From contig NZ_PJRN01000002.1 in NCBI RefSeq assembly GCF_002930105.1, positions 1-64,000 on the forward strand: 64,000 nucleotides of DNA. Reading direction: 5' to 3'. This document shows positions 46,208-55,216 of this stretch, one piece after another. The notes below the pieces were generated by a model. It was not told where the DNA came from. It did not search any database and was given only the letters and a program-made list of their open reading frames with translations. The first letter of the stretch is position 1; every line of letters starts with the position of its first letter. Source of the stretch: Billgrantia saliphila. Lineage in GTDB: Bacteria > Pseudomonadota > Gammaproteobacteria > Pseudomonadales > Halomonadaceae. Both the position numbers and the translations under genes were made by a program.

Positions 46208-47161
46208 TCAGGCGAAGGACGCCGCATGGGCGTCGAGTTCCATGGCGGTCAGGGCGAACACGCCCTGACCGCCACGCTCGAAGTCGAGCCACAGGAAGGG
46301 CACCTCGGGAAAGGCGGCCTCCAGGTGACGGTCGGAGTTCCCCACCTCGACGATCAGCACGCCGTCGTCGGTGAGATGGTCGCGGGCCTCGCGCAAGATG
46401 CGACGCACGATGTCCAGGCCGTCCGATCCGGCTCCCAGCGCCAGCTCGGGCTCGTGGCGGTACTCGGCCGGCATGGTGGTGAGATCGCGGGCATCCACGT
46501 AGGGCGGGTTGGAGACGATCAGGTCGTAGCGCTGCCCCGCCAGGCCCGCGAACAGGTCGGAGAGAACCGCCCGCACCCGGAGGCCGACGTCGTGCCGCTG
46601 GATGTTCTGCTTCGCCACCGCCAGGGCGTCGGCGCTGATATCGGCGAGGTCCACCTCGCCGCCGGGCAGGTGCAGTGCCGTGGCGATGCCGATGCAGCCC
46701 GAGCCCGTGCACAGATCGAGCACCCGTGCCGGCGGTTCCTCGGGGAACCAGGCGGCGAATCCCGTCTCGACCAGCTCGGCGATGGGCGAGCGCGGAATCA
46801 GCACGCGCTCGTCGACGTCGAACGGAAAGCCGGCGAAGAACGCCTCGCCCAGCAGGTACGGCAGCGGCCGCCGGGTGGTGATGCGCTCGCGTACCAACGC
46901 GACGATGCGCGCTCGCTCCATGGGAAGCAGCCTGGCATCGAGTACCGCCGGATCGACGTTCCACGGCAGGTGCAACGCTCCCAGCGTGAGGGCAACCGCC
47001 TCATCCCAGGGCGAATCGGTGCCGTGACCATGGAACAGGCCGGCCTGGTGGAATTCGCTGGCGGCCCAGCGCAGGAAGTCGCGCAGGGTGGTGAGGTCGC
47101 GACATAGCGCCTCGTCATCGAGAATCAGCGTCGAGCGAGAAACGGGAACGGAGTTGGCCAC
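46208..47161 (-). CDS. prmB: 50S ribosomal protein L3 N5-glutamine methyltransferase
   Basis: This 317-residue SAM-dependent methyltransferase modifies Gln150 of ribosomal protein L3. The PrmB/PrmC catalytic NPPY is in [13 protein letters not shown] (about 216-228). The SAM loop [17 protein letters not shown] (about 142-158) precedes it. The N-terminal helical domain ([20 protein letters not shown]) is of the PrmB rather than PrmC type. It starts with GTG, with AGGA six bases upstream. PrmB upstream of aroC is a common gammaproteobacterial pair. Confidence 0.93.
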   Translation of the reverse strand: MANSVPVSRSTLILDDEALCRDLTTLRDFLRWAASEFHQAGLFHGHGTDSPWDEAVALTLGALHLPWNVDPAVLDARLLPMERARIVALVRERITTRRPLPYLLGEAFFAGFPFDVDERVLIPRSPIAELVETGFAAWFPEEPPARVLDLCTGSGCIGIATALHLPGGEVDLADISADALAVAKQNIQRHDVGLRVRAVLSDLFAGLAGQRYDLIVSNPPYVDARDLTTMPAEYRHEPELALGAGSDGLDIVRRILREARDHLTDDGVLIVEVGNSDRHLEAAFPEVPFLWLDFERGGQGVFALTAMELDAHAASFA

Positions 47162-47221
47162 GGGAGTCCTGCGGGGTCGGTTACGAAACGATGCTCCGAT
47201 TGTACCCGTGGCGGCAGGCGG

Positions 47222-47249
47222 TTCACAGCCACGCGCAGGTCGCTATACT
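47222..47249 (+). promoter_or_regulatory. Promoter of the Smr gene
   Basis: TTCACA (47222-47227), a 16-bp spacer and TATACT (47244-47249) match consensus at 5/6 each. The start near 47256 leaves a 24-base leader. Confidence 0.6.
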
Positions 47250-47279
47250 GGCCGCTCGACCCTAGCGCATGAGCCCTGC

Positions 47280-47858
47280 ATGAACCGACGCCGCCCGCCC
47301 GACGACACCGACGACGACGTCAACGCCTTCCGCCAGGCGTTGCGCGAGGCCGGCGTACGTCCCATCGCCGTCAATCGCGCCGACCCCGGGCGGCCTCGCC
47401 GGCGCGATCCTGCGGCAGCGGAGCGGCGCGCAGCGGCAGTCGCCGCCGACGGTGCCGATACCCCCAGTCGCACCAGCGACGGGCGGGTCGAACCGGTACG
47501 GCCTTCCGAATTCCTCGATTTCGCCCTGCCCGACCTGCCCTACCGTACCCGCAGCCAGCTGAAGCGCGGCCAGATCGCCTGGGAGGCGGGCCTCGATCTG
47601 CACGGCCATACCCTCGATGAGGCACGCCTGGAGCTCGAGAGTTTCCTGCATGAAGCCGCTGCCAGTCGCATGCGCTGCGTGCTGGTGGTACATGGCAAGG
47701 CATGGGGCAGCACGGCGGACTATCCGGTGATCAAGAGCCATGTCAACGCCTGGCTGCGGGAGTGGCCCATGGTGCTGGCCTTTTGCTCGGCCCAAGAGTT
47801 CGACGGCGGCACCGGCGCCGTCTACGTGCTGCTGCGTCGACGCGGGCTGAACGCCTAG
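47280..47858 (+). CDS. Smr-domain endonuclease (SmrB/YfcN type)
   Basis: This 192-residue protein has a charged, disordered N-terminal half and a C-terminal Smr domain (about 100-190). LDLHGHTLDEARLELESFL (about 108-126) and VLVVHGKAWGSTADYP (about 138-153) are the LDxHG and HGK motifs. SmrB cleaves mRNA between collided ribosomes and lies next to prmB in E. coli, as here, which favours SmrB. It is divergent from prmB and overlaps the patatin gene tail to tail by four bases. Confidence 0.85.
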   Translation: MNRRRPPDDTDDDVNAFRQALREAGVRPIAVNRADPGRPRRRDPAAAERRAAAVAADGADTPSRTSDGRVEPVRPSEFLDFALPDLPYRTRSQLKRGQIAWEAGLDLHGHTLDEARLELESFLHEAAASRMRCVLVVHGKAWGSTADYPVIKSHVNAWLREWPMVLAFCSAQEFDGGTGAVYVLLRRRGLNA

Positions 47859-48901
47859 CCCTCGCCCGAATTGCGCTCGGCCGGCATTTGTGGGGGCTCG
47901 ACTACCGACGCTCCGCTGCCGCCGCCACCGCTGTGGCTGCGTCCTTCGTAGCGATCCAGCGCTTCCATGGCGAGATGCCGACCCAGGCGAATCAACGCGT
48001 CGGCACGGTGGAATTCGAAGGCGCCACAGACCGTCTTGGGCACCTCGACCAAAATATCGGGGGGGTACCCCGCGATCTTGTACTTGGCGAGCGACGCCTG
48101 GGTGATATCGAACGAGGCAAGGATCATGTCCAGCCGCCCCCAGGCCCGCCGGCTGCTGGCCGGCCTCACGGGGGTGTCGGCTTCGCTGACTTCGCCGCTG
48201 CCGAACCCTTCCCACAATCTGCGGGTGGCACCGCGGACATCCATCCAGCCACCCCTCGGTTCTGCCTCGTCGCTGTCCGGCTCCCGCTCGTCGTCGGGTA
48301 GCAAATCGTTCAACGCCACCGGATGAGCACTATGGGCCGTCACGTTGACCGCCAGCACGAGGTCGGCGTGCGACGAGACGGTCGGCGTGATCGGCAGCGG
48401 GTTCAGCAAGCCGCCATCCACCAGGGTCTGCCCGCCGATATGCACCGGTGTGATGACCCCCGGAATAGCGATGGAGGCGCGAATCGCGCGCAGCAGCGGG
48501 CCTGACTGGAACCACACCTCGCGCTGGCGGGCCAGATCGGTGGCAACGGTCGTCAAGGGAATCGGCAGGTCTTCGATGAGGACATCGCCGATCAGCTCTT
48601 CCAACTTGCTCATCACCTTGCTCGCGCGAATGGCCCCCATCGGGCTCCAGGTGACGTCGACCAGCTTGAGCACGTCGAGATAGGCGAGCCGACAGACCCA
48701 GTCGCGGTAAGCCTCGAGCTGACCCGCGGCGTAGACGCCTCCGATAACGGAACCCATCGAACAGCCGGAGATGGCGACGATCTCGTAGCCCCGCGCCTCC
48801 AGCACTTCGATCACGCCGATATGGGCATAGCCGCGTGCCCCGCCGCTCCCCAGAGTCAGCGCCACGCGCTTGCCCAGCTCCTTCGCCCGCTTGTCGCTCA
48901 T
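47855..48901 (-). CDS. Patatin-like phospholipase family protein (RssA-like)
   Basis: This 348-residue protein has the patatin fold. The oxyanion loop is LGSGGARGYAHIGVIEVL (about 16-33), the serine elbow AISGCSMGSVIGG (about 41-53, nucleophile Ser in GxSxG), and the catalytic DGG motif LVDGGLLNPLP (about 164-174). An extra acidic segment and a C-terminal Ser/Gly-rich tail (SHSGGGGSGAS) are present. No signal peptide is seen. RssA-type proteins are predicted acyl hydrolases; the substrate is unknown. It starts 9 bp after an alpha/beta hydrolase gene in the same direction. Confidence 0.87.
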   Translation of the reverse strand: MSDKRAKELGKRVALTLGSGGARGYAHIGVIEVLEARGYEIVAISGCSMGSVIGGVYAAGQLEAYRDWVCRLAYLDVLKLVDVTWSPMGAIRASKVMSKLEELIGDVLIEDLPIPLTTVATDLARQREVWFQSGPLLRAIRASIAIPGVITPVHIGGQTLVDGGLLNPLPITPTVSSHADLVLAVNVTAHSAHPVALNDLLPDDEREPDSDEAEPRGGWMDVRGATRRLWEGFGSGEVSEADTPVRPASSRRAWGRLDMILASFDITQASLAKYKIAGYPPDILVEVPKTVCGAFEFHRADALIRLGRHLAMEALDRYEGRSHSGGGGSGASVVEPPQMPAERNSGEG

Positions 48902-48910
48902 GCCGTCTCC

Positions 48911-49777
48911 TCAGTGCTGCGCCGACTTCGTCCAGGCGACGACCGCCTCAGCCACCGCCGCCGCCCCGTTCGGCTCCAGATGCAAATGATGCCCGCCCGG
49001 CAGCACTCGGCGCGACAGCTCCGATACCGCTGCCCGGGCGGCGCGTGCCATGTCGCGTTCGCCCAGGATACCGCCCTCCCCCTCGATCAACAGCGCCGGG
49101 GCCCGGATGGCGCCCAGTAGTGCCAAGGCCTGCTCCGGTGTCAGCCGTACCGGAGAGGGCCACAGCAAGCGGCCGTCAGTGCGTAGCCGCACATGACCGT
49201 CAGCTTCGTACAGCAGATTGCGCTCTACCAGCGGCGTCGCGGTCGTCGCATCGATGGGCGTCACCCCGCCCGCCACGCGGGCGGCCACGGCGGTATTGGC
49301 ATCAGGATAGCGCGGCGCTGGCGATTTCTGCCGACGTGCCGCGCGCAGCCCCTTGCGCAACTGCTCGGCGCTCTCCTCGGCCGGGGTGGTGACGGCCCCC
49401 AGGCCGTCGATCAGCACCAGTCTTGCAATCCGCTCCGGCAGGGCCGCCGCCGTCAGACAAGCCACCCCGGCACCCATGGAGTGGGCCAGCAGCGATAGCC
49501 TTTCGAGGCCCAGCTCATCGGCCGCATCGAGCAAGTCGTGGCAGTAGTCCCACAGCGCGTAGTCGCCCTCGCGGTGAGCGGAGTGACCATGCCCGGCGAA
49601 ATCGATGGCGACAAGTCTGATGCCGAGGCGCTCGACAAGCAGCGGCGCCAGCCGGGAGAAGCTCGCGGCGTTGTCCAGCCAGCCGTGCAGCGCCAGCCAG
49701 GTCGGCGCCCGCTCCTCGCCCCAGGCGAGTGCGGCCAGACGTCCACCAGCCAGGGTCAACGCTTGCGGCGCCCTCAT
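48911..49777 (-). CDS. Alpha/beta hydrolase (first of a pair)
   Basis: This 288-residue alpha/beta-fold hydrolase has the oxyanion region LALHGWLDNAASFSRL (about 28-43). The nucleophile elbow is LLAHSMGAGVACL (about 95-107, Ser) and the C-terminal His is in LPGGHHLHLEPNG (about 261-273). No signal peptide is seen. Substrate unknown; it resembles esterase/MhpC-type enzymes. Its start overlaps the stop of the next upstream hydrolase by ATGA, so both are probably made together. Confidence 0.83.
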   Translation of the reverse strand: MRAPQALTLAGGRLAALAWGEERAPTWLALHGWLDNAASFSRLAPLLVERLGIRLVAIDFAGHGHSAHREGDYALWDYCHDLLDAADELGLERLSLLAHSMGAGVACLTAAALPERIARLVLIDGLGAVTTPAEESAEQLRKGLRAARRQKSPAPRYPDANTAVAARVAGGVTPIDATTATPLVERNLLYEADGHVRLRTDGRLLWPSPVRLTPEQALALLGAIRAPALLIEGEGGILGERDMARAARAAVSELSRRVLPGGHHLHLEPNGAAAVAEAVVAWTKSAQH

Positions 49778-50589
49778 GGCCGGGCCTCCAGTAGTTCATC
49801 GAGCATCGTCAGCAGCGCGTCGCGCGTCTCCTGGGGATGCTCCATGGGAAACATGTGGGTTCCCGGCACCAGCGCCAGCGGGATGCCGTGGGCGGCCAGG
49901 CGCCGACGGCGCTTCGCCGTGATCAGGTCGGAGTCGCTGCCGGCCAGCACGCCGAATGGCACGTGCAAGCGTCGCGGCAACCGAGTCAAGTGATCGGGCA
50001 GGTGGCGGAATATTTCGGTCTCGATCGCTGGATCGTAGATCAGCTCGGCGGTGCCATCCTCGCGCAGCCGGGTCCCGCCTTCGATGTAGTCATGCAGGGC
50101 ATCGGGCGTAAAGCGGCGGAACAGGCCACGGCGCCGCAGGTGGTTGGCCATGGCATCACGGTCGGGCCACGCCGCGCGCCGCCCCTTGCTCTTGCCTGCC
50201 GGCGTCACTCGATCGACGAAGCCAAAGCGCTTGGCCATCTTCATGCTCCAGGCATCGAGCCCCAGCATCAGCGGCGGATCGAGCATTACCACGCAGCGGA
50301 AGCGCTGCGGAGCATGTTCCGCCGCCATGGCCATCAGCACGCCGCCCATGGAGTGCCCCACGCCGATGACAGGCCCCTCGTCGCCCATCACGTGATCGAG
50401 CAGCTCGTCGCGAAGCGCCAACCAGTTGGGCCCGACGGGATAGTCGGGGTGATGGCCCAGGCGATCGACCGGATGGATGTCGAAGCGTTCATGTAGCGGG
50501 GCCAGCAAACTGCGATAGCTCATGCCGGGGAAACCGTTGGCATGGGCGAAGACGAGTCGCGGTCGTCGGAGAGTCGAGGTGTCTTTCAT
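49774..50589 (-). CDS. Alpha/beta hydrolase (second of a pair)
   Basis: This 271-residue alpha/beta hydrolase has FAHANGFPGMSYRSLLAPL at the N-terminus (about 14-32) and the nucleophile elbow VIGVGHSMGGVLMAMAAEH (about 74-92). The likely C-terminal His is in VPGTHMFPMEHPQETRDALL (about 239-258). The HANGFPG opening marks a cytosolic family common in Pseudomonas and Halomonas with no assigned substrate. It is the first gene of the run hydrolase-hydrolase-patatin, which may act on related lipids or esters (inference). Confidence 0.83.
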   Translation of the reverse strand: MKDTSTLRRPRLVFAHANGFPGMSYRSLLAPLHERFDIHPVDRLGHHPDYPVGPNWLALRDELLDHVMGDEGPVIGVGHSMGGVLMAMAAEHAPQRFRCVVMLDPPLMLGLDAWSMKMAKRFGFVDRVTPAGKSKGRRAAWPDRDAMANHLRRRGLFRRFTPDALHDYIEGGTRLREDGTAELIYDPAIETEIFRHLPDHLTRLPRRLHVPFGVLAGSDSDLITAKRRRRLAAHGIPLALVPGTHMFPMEHPQETRDALLTMLDELLEARP

Positions 50590-50709
50590 GATGGGATTCC
50601 GGTTGCGGGCGAGGCGGGCCGCCAGTGGCGATAGCAGGCTAACGGGTTTACCCTATTTCGCCAAGTCGACCTCCGGCCCATGCCGGTCGCTTCATTCTGG
50701 AGTCCTGAC

Positions 50710-50805
50710 ATGCCCCGATCCCCCCGCGACACACGCGTGCGCAACCGCCTTTTCTGGATCACCGTGTTCGCCGCGCTCATCGTCGGTCTGTGGCTGGCCC
50801 GCTGA
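50710..50805 (+). CDS. 31-residue single-helix membrane protein
   Basis: A complete 32-codon frame (with stop) encodes a basic N-terminal half (six Arg in the first 13 residues) and one hydrophobic helix (FWITVFAALIVGLWLA, about 15-30). GGAG lies seven bases before its ATG. It ends one base before the start of the AEC transporter gene, which has no ribosome site of its own. It may be a small subunit, or a translational-coupling leader, for that transporter. I do not recognise a family. Confidence 0.65.
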   Translation: MPRSPRDTRVRNRLFWITVFAALIVGLWLAR

Positions 50806-50806
50806 C

Positions 50807-51754
50807 ATGGGTCTGTATGAACTTTTTCTCGGCACCCTCGAGATTACCCTGCCGGTCTTCGCCATGGTCTTCCTGGGGCTGGCGCTCAAACGCCTGGGCT
50901 GGATCGACCAGGCCTTCATTGCCACCGCCTCGAGCCTGGTATTCAAGGCGACAATGCCGACGCTGATCTTCCTCAGCATCATCAAGGCCGACCTCGACGC
51001 CACGTTGAACCCCGCCCTGCTCGTGTTCTTCGCCCTGGCCACGCTGGGCAGTTTCCTGACGGCGTGGGGCTGGGCGATCCTGCGCGTGCCCAGGGCCGAC
51101 CGGGGCGTCTACGTGCAAGGCGCCTTTCGCGGCAACTGCGGCATCGTCGGGCTGGCGCTGGCGGCCGGCATGTACGGTGATTACGGCCTTTCCGCCGGTG
51201 GCCTGCTGCTCGGTGTAGTGATCCTGACCTACAACGTCTTCTCGGTGATCGCGTTGGCCACCTACCGCGAAGGCCCGCGCACCAACTGGCGCAGCATCAT
51301 CGGCCACATCGCCCGAAATCCTCTGATCCTGGCGGTCATGGCTGCCGTACCGGTCGCCGCCCTGGAACTGCGCCTGCCCGGCTGGCTGATGACCTCCGGC
51401 GAATATTTCGCCTCGCTGACATTGCCGCTGGCGCTGATCTGCATCGGCGCCACCCTGTCGCTCGGCTCGATCAAGGCCTCCGGAAGACTAGCCACCGGCG
51501 CCAGCCTGATGAAAATGGTTACCCTGCCGCTGCTGACCACGCTGGCCGCTCGGCTGGTCGGTTTCGAGGGCCGCGAACTGGGCGTGCTGTTCCTGTTCTT
51601 CGCCAGCCCCACGGCCGCGGCCAGCTTCGTGATGGCCAAGGCGATGGGCGGCAATGCCATCCTCACCGCCAACATCATCGCTCTGACCACGCTGTTGGCC
51701 AGCCTGACCATCACCCTTGGCGTGTTCCTGCTCCGCGTCGTGGGCTGGGTCTAG
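50807..51754 (+). CDS. AEC family transporter
   Basis: This 315-residue inner-membrane permease has about ten hydrophobic segments in two five-helix halves. They start at ITLPVFAMVFLGLALKRLGW (about 12-31) and, after a loop near 155, at LILAVMAAVPVAALEL. The conserved GNCGIVGLAL (about 110-119) and FFASPTAAASFVMAKAMGG (about 262-280) are family marks. Members move malonate, malate or auxin-like acids; substrate unknown here. The ATG at 50807 lacks a Shine-Dalgarno and lies one base after a 31-residue frame, so coupling is likely. Confidence 0.85.
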   Translation: MGLYELFLGTLEITLPVFAMVFLGLALKRLGWIDQAFIATASSLVFKATMPTLIFLSIIKADLDATLNPALLVFFALATLGSFLTAWGWAILRVPRADRGVYVQGAFRGNCGIVGLALAAGMYGDYGLSAGGLLLGVVILTYNVFSVIALATYREGPRTNWRSIIGHIARNPLILAVMAAVPVAALELRLPGWLMTSGEYFASLTLPLALICIGATLSLGSIKASGRLATGASLMKMVTLPLLTTLAARLVGFEGRELGVLFLFFASPTAAASFVMAKAMGGNAILTANIIALTTLLASLTITLGVFLLRVVGWV

Positions 51755-51771
51755 GCTAGAATGCGTGGCGC

Positions 51772-52080
51772 CTAGCGGCCGGCCCGGATGATGACCTCGA
51801 ACTGCTCGAGGCCACCGCCCTCGCCCACGGCCTCCCTGGGCATGGGATTGGCATGGGCGCGCTTGAAATCGTCGCTCCCCACCCAGGCGCGAAAGGCATC
51901 CTGGCTCTCCCACTCGGTTTCCACCACATAGGGCGCTTGATGCCCCACCGGGCGCAGCACCCGCATGGCGACGAAACCCGGCTGCTTGTCGATTTCGCCG
52001 GCGCGGGCGCAGAAGCGGGCCTCGAAATCCTCCTCGAAGCCCGGCTTGACGACGACGCGGTTGTTGACGATGAAGCTCAT
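51772..52080 (-). CDS. Antibiotic biosynthesis monooxygenase (ABM) domain protein
   Basis: This 102-residue ferredoxin-like-fold protein is a single ABM domain: [20 protein letters not shown] at the start, QPGFVAMRVLRP (about 32-43) and YVVETEWESQDAFRAWVGSDDFKRAH in halves (about 50-75). Relatives include small haem-degrading and quinol monooxygenases, as well as proteins with no known activity. It overlaps sixA by ATGA, so it is the last gene of gpsA-sixA-ABM. Confidence 0.82.
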   Translation of the reverse strand: MSFIVNNRVVVKPGFEEDFEARFCARAGEIDKQPGFVAMRVLRPVGHQAPYVVETEWESQDAFRAWVGSDDFKRAHANPMPREAVGEGGGLEQFEVIIRAGR

Positions 52081-52565
52081 GGTCTCGCTCCGTATCCGGG
52101 AATATCGTGAGGTGCGATGAAGCGCAGCAGCGAGGCGCAACCCGCCGCCCAGACGTCGCTCTCGAGTTCGACTACGCCGGCGGTGGGAAAACCCGGGCCA
52201 CGGTCGGCGCGACCTTCGACCAGCAGGCCGGTCAGCGCTCCGACCAGCGGCATATGGCTGACCAGAAACACGGTGTCGTCCGTCTCGTTTCGCAACAGCC
52301 AGTCGGCCACTGCAACTGGTGGATCGTCCGGCGTGAGGCAGGGCAGTGTCTCCACGGAGCTCCCGAGGGCCGCGGCCACATGCTCGGCCGTCTGCCTGGC
52401 ACGCCGATAGGGGCTCGACAGCAGGCGCACCTTTCCCCGCCTCTCCTGCCGGAGCCAGTCGGCCACGCGCCCCGCTTCGACATGGCCGCGCGAGGTCAGC
52501 TCGCGCGCGTGATCGGGAAAACCGGGGGCGGCGTCGCCATGGCGCATGATCAAAAGACGGCTCAT
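52077..52565 (-). CDS. sixA: Phosphohistidine phosphatase SixA
   Basis: This 162-residue histidine phosphatase has the RHG motif [12 protein letters not shown] (about 4-15), [18 protein letters not shown] (about 50-67) and a second His in [17 protein letters not shown] (about 99-115). SixA removes phosphate from phosphohistidine carriers, notably in the nitrogen phosphotransferase system. It overlaps gpsA upstream and the ABM gene downstream by four bases each. Confidence 0.9.
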   Translation of the reverse strand: MSRLLIMRHGDAAPGFPDHARELTSRGHVEAGRVADWLRQERRGKVRLLSSPYRRARQTAEHVAAALGSSVETLPCLTPDDPPVAVADWLLRNETDDTVFLVSHMPLVGALTGLLVEGRADRGPGFPTAGVVELESDVWAAGCASLLRFIAPHDIPGYGARP

Positions 52566-53638
52566 TTACGCCGTGCCTCGTTCGCCTCGACGCGACGATG
52601 GGCCTGCTGCACATCCTCGCGCGAGAGCAGGAACTCGACGTCGCTGCTCTGCTCGCCACGCATCAGCATGCGCGCCATCTCGCGTGCCGGCACGCCCTCG
52701 AACAGCACCTGATAGAGTCCCTCGGCCAGCGGCATGTAGACCCCCTCCCGATGCGCCTTGTCGCGCACCAGGCGTACCGTGTTGACCCCCTCGGCGACCT
52801 GGCCCAGCGCCTCGACCGCCTCGTCGAGACTCTTGCCCTGGCCCAGGGCGTAACCGACACGGTAGTTGCGGGATAGCTGCGACGAGCAGGTCACGATCAG
52901 GTCGCCCACGCCGGCGAGCCCGAGAAAGGTCATGGGGTTGGCACCCAGACTCACGGCGAAGCGGCCCATTTCGGCCAGCGCGCGGGTCATCAGCATGCTG
53001 CGAGTGTTCTCGCCCATGCCCAGCGCGGCGGCCATGCCGGCGGCGATGGCGTAGATGTTCTTGAGCGCCCCCCCCAGCTCGACACCGTAGCGATCGTTGC
53101 TGGCGTAGACGCGGAAATAGCCGCAGCCCAGCGCCTGCTGCACCCGAGTACGGGTCAGCGGGTCGTCGCTGGCCACCACGGTGGCGGTGAGCTGCTTCTG
53201 GGCGATCTCGGTGGCCAGATTGGGGCCCGAGATCACGCCGATGTGCGTGAAGCCAGTCTCTTCCTCGAGGATCTGACTCATCAGCTTGAAGCCCTCCTCC
53301 TGGATGCCCTTGGTGGTGCTCACCAGGATCTGCTCCGCATGCAGCCAGGACCGAGCCTGGCGCACGACGTCGCGAAAGGCCTTGGAGGGAATGGCGACCA
53401 GCACTAGTTCGGCGTCGGCAAGCACCTCGCCCATGTCGCTCGAGGCACTCACTGCCGGATTGATGACGTAGTCCGGCAGATAGCGCGAGTTGCGGTGCTC
53501 TCGATTGATCTGCTCCGCCAGCTCGGGGTCGCGCAGCCATTGGCGCACCTCGGCTCCGTTGTCGGCGGCGATACTGGCGAGTGCGGTGCCGAAGCTGCCG
53601 CCGCCCAGCACCGCCACCCGCATGGGTTGTTCTGACAT
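52562..53638 (-). CDS. gpsA: Glycerol-3-phosphate dehydrogenase [NAD(P)+]
   Basis: This 358-residue enzyme reduces dihydroxyacetone phosphate to glycerol-3-phosphate for phospholipid synthesis. The NAD(P) fold is [21 protein letters not shown] in two parts (about 8-28). [19 protein letters not shown] (about 113-131), [20 protein letters not shown] (about 146-165) and the catalytic Lys in [17 protein letters not shown] (about 195-211) follow. The ATG at 53638 starts at homology. It is the first gene of an overlapping set with sixA and the ABM gene. Confidence 0.95.
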   Translation of the reverse strand: MSEQPMRVAVLGGGSFGTALASIAADNGAEVRQWLRDPELAEQINREHRNSRYLPDYVINPAVSASSDMGEVLADAELVLVAIPSKAFRDVVRQARSWLHAEQILVSTTKGIQEEGFKLMSQILEEETGFTHIGVISGPNLATEIAQKQLTATVVASDDPLTRTRVQQALGCGYFRVYASNDRYGVELGGALKNIYAIAAGMAAALGMGENTRSMLMTRALAEMGRFAVSLGANPMTFLGLAGVGDLIVTCSSQLSRNYRVGYALGQGKSLDEAVEALGQVAEGVNTVRLVRDKAHREGVYMPLAEGLYQVLFEGVPAREMARMLMRGEQSSDVEFLLSREDVQQAHRRVEANEARRK

Positions 53639-53691
53639 GTCTGCCCCGCGAATCGGTCGATGAACGCAAGAGAACGAGGAAAGTGTAACCA

Positions 53692-53713
53692 AAAAAGGCC
53701 CCCGAAGGGGCCC
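53692..53713 (-). terminator. Terminator after pntB
   Basis: On the minus strand GGCCCC TTCG GGGGCC (53698-53713) is followed by six T residues (53692-53697), about 45 bp past the pntB stop and before gpsA. Confidence 0.85.
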
Positions 53714-53757
53714 GCTCGAAGGGTGGAGCGCGCCGGGATGGCGCGCTCGCGTTCCCC

Positions 53758-55200
53758 TCAGTCGATCTGCGACAGCAGCGAGTCGATGCTCTGACGGGCA
53801 TCGCCATAGAACATGCGCGTGTTCTCCTTGAAGAACAGCGGGTTCTCGATACCCGAGTAGCCGGTTCCCTGACCGCGCTTGCAGACGAATACTTGCTTGG
53901 CCTCCCACACCTTCAACACCGGCATACCGGCGATGGGGCTGTTGGGATCCTCCTGCGCAGCGGGGTTGACGATGTCGTTGGAGCCGATGACGATCACCAC
54001 GTCGGTGCTGGCGAAGTCGTCGTTGATTTCATCCATCTCCAGCACGATGTCGTACGGCACCTTGGCCTCGGCCAGCAGCACGTTCATGTGCCCGGGCAGG
54101 CGACCCGCCACCGGGTGGATACCAAAACGCACCTCCTTGCCCGCCGTACGCAGCTTGCGCACCAGCTCGCTCACCGCATTCTGCGCCTGGGCCACGGCCA
54201 TGCCGTAGCCCGGCACGATGATCACACTGTCGGCATCGTTGAGCGCACTCGCCACACCGCCCGCGTCGATCGACACCTGCTCGCCTTCGATCTCCGCTGC
54301 CGGTCCCTGGCTGCCGCCGAAGCCGCCGAGGATGACATTGACGAAGTTGCGGTTCATCGCCTTGCACATGATGTACGACAGGATGGCGCCGGAAGAGCCC
54401 ACCAGGGCGCCGGTGACGATCAGCAAGTCGTTGGAGAGCGTGAAGCCGATGGCCGCCGCCGCCCAGCCGGAATAGCTGTTGAGCATCGACACCACCACCG
54501 GCATGTCGGCGCCGCCGATGCCCATGATCAGGTGATAGCCGATGAAGAACGCCAGCGTGGCAATGAACAGCAGCGTCCAGAAACCGGCGCCGTTGAGATA
54601 GAGAATGGCCAGCAGCAGCGAGAGTCCCGCGGCGCCGGCGTTGAGCAGATGACCGCCGGGCAGCTGTTTCGGCTTGCCGTCGACCTTGCCGGCCAGCTTG
54701 CCGAAGGCAATCACCGAGCCGGTGAAGGTCACCGCCCCGATGAACACGCCCAGCACCACTTCGATCTGCAGAAACATCAGCTCGTCCGGCGCCTTGGTGG
54801 CGACCAGGGCGGCGAAGGCCGAGAACTGCTCGGTGCCCGTTTCCACGGCCCGGGCCGCCAGCACGCGACGACGCTCGAGGTCGGCGCTCCAGGCCACGAA
54901 CACCGCCGCCAGACCGACGAAGCTGTGGAGTGCCGCGACCAGCTGCGGCATCTCGGTCATGTCGACCTTTTTAGCCACGTAGGCACCGATCACCGCGCCG
55001 ATGATCATCATCGGGATCATTACCCAGTAGGCGCCGATGCCCGGCCCGAAGGCGGTGAAGAACACACCCACGGCCATGCCGATGATGCCGTACCACACCG
55101 CCCGCTTGGCCTTCTCCTGATTGCTCAACCCCCCCAGCGAGAGGATGAACAGCACGCTTGCCGCAATCGCCGCGGCAGACACGAATCCTTGACTCAGCAT
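53758..55200 (-). CDS. pntB: NAD(P) transhydrogenase subunit beta
   Basis: This 480-residue subunit has nine or so membrane helices (to about residue 270) followed by the soluble NADP-binding domain [24 protein letters not shown] (about 322-342), [21 protein letters not shown] (about 354-374) and [19 protein letters not shown] (about 398-416) bind NADP(H). With PntA it uses the proton-motive force to make NADPH from NADH. It lies 16 bp after pntA and ends in a strong terminator. Confidence 0.97.
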   Translation of the reverse strand: MLSQGFVSAAAIAASVLFILSLGGLSNQEKAKRAVWYGIIGMAVGVFFTAFGPGIGAYWVMIPMMIIGAVIGAYVAKKVDMTEMPQLVAALHSFVGLAAVFVAWSADLERRRVLAARAVETGTEQFSAFAALVATKAPDELMFLQIEVVLGVFIGAVTFTGSVIAFGKLAGKVDGKPKQLPGGHLLNAGAAGLSLLLAILYLNGAGFWTLLFIATLAFFIGYHLIMGIGGADMPVVVSMLNSYSGWAAAAIGFTLSNDLLIVTGALVGSSGAILSYIMCKAMNRNFVNVILGGFGGSQGPAAEIEGEQVSIDAGGVASALNDADSVIIVPGYGMAVAQAQNAVSELVRKLRTAGKEVRFGIHPVAGRLPGHMNVLLAEAKVPYDIVLEMDEINDDFASTDVVIVIGSNDIVNPAAQEDPNSPIAGMPVLKVWEAKQVFVCKRGQGTGYSGIENPLFFKENTRMFYGDARQSIDSLLSQID

Positions 55201-55216
55201 GTGTTGTCTCCGCCGC

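Noticed and set aside
45059..47107. Very long open frame (682 codons) on the plus strand opposite aroC and prmB
   Set aside because: It is antisense to two well-supported genes. Its product is low-complexity and rich in His/Gly/Arg/Asp, with no recognisable domain. This is a typical shadow in GC-rich DNA.
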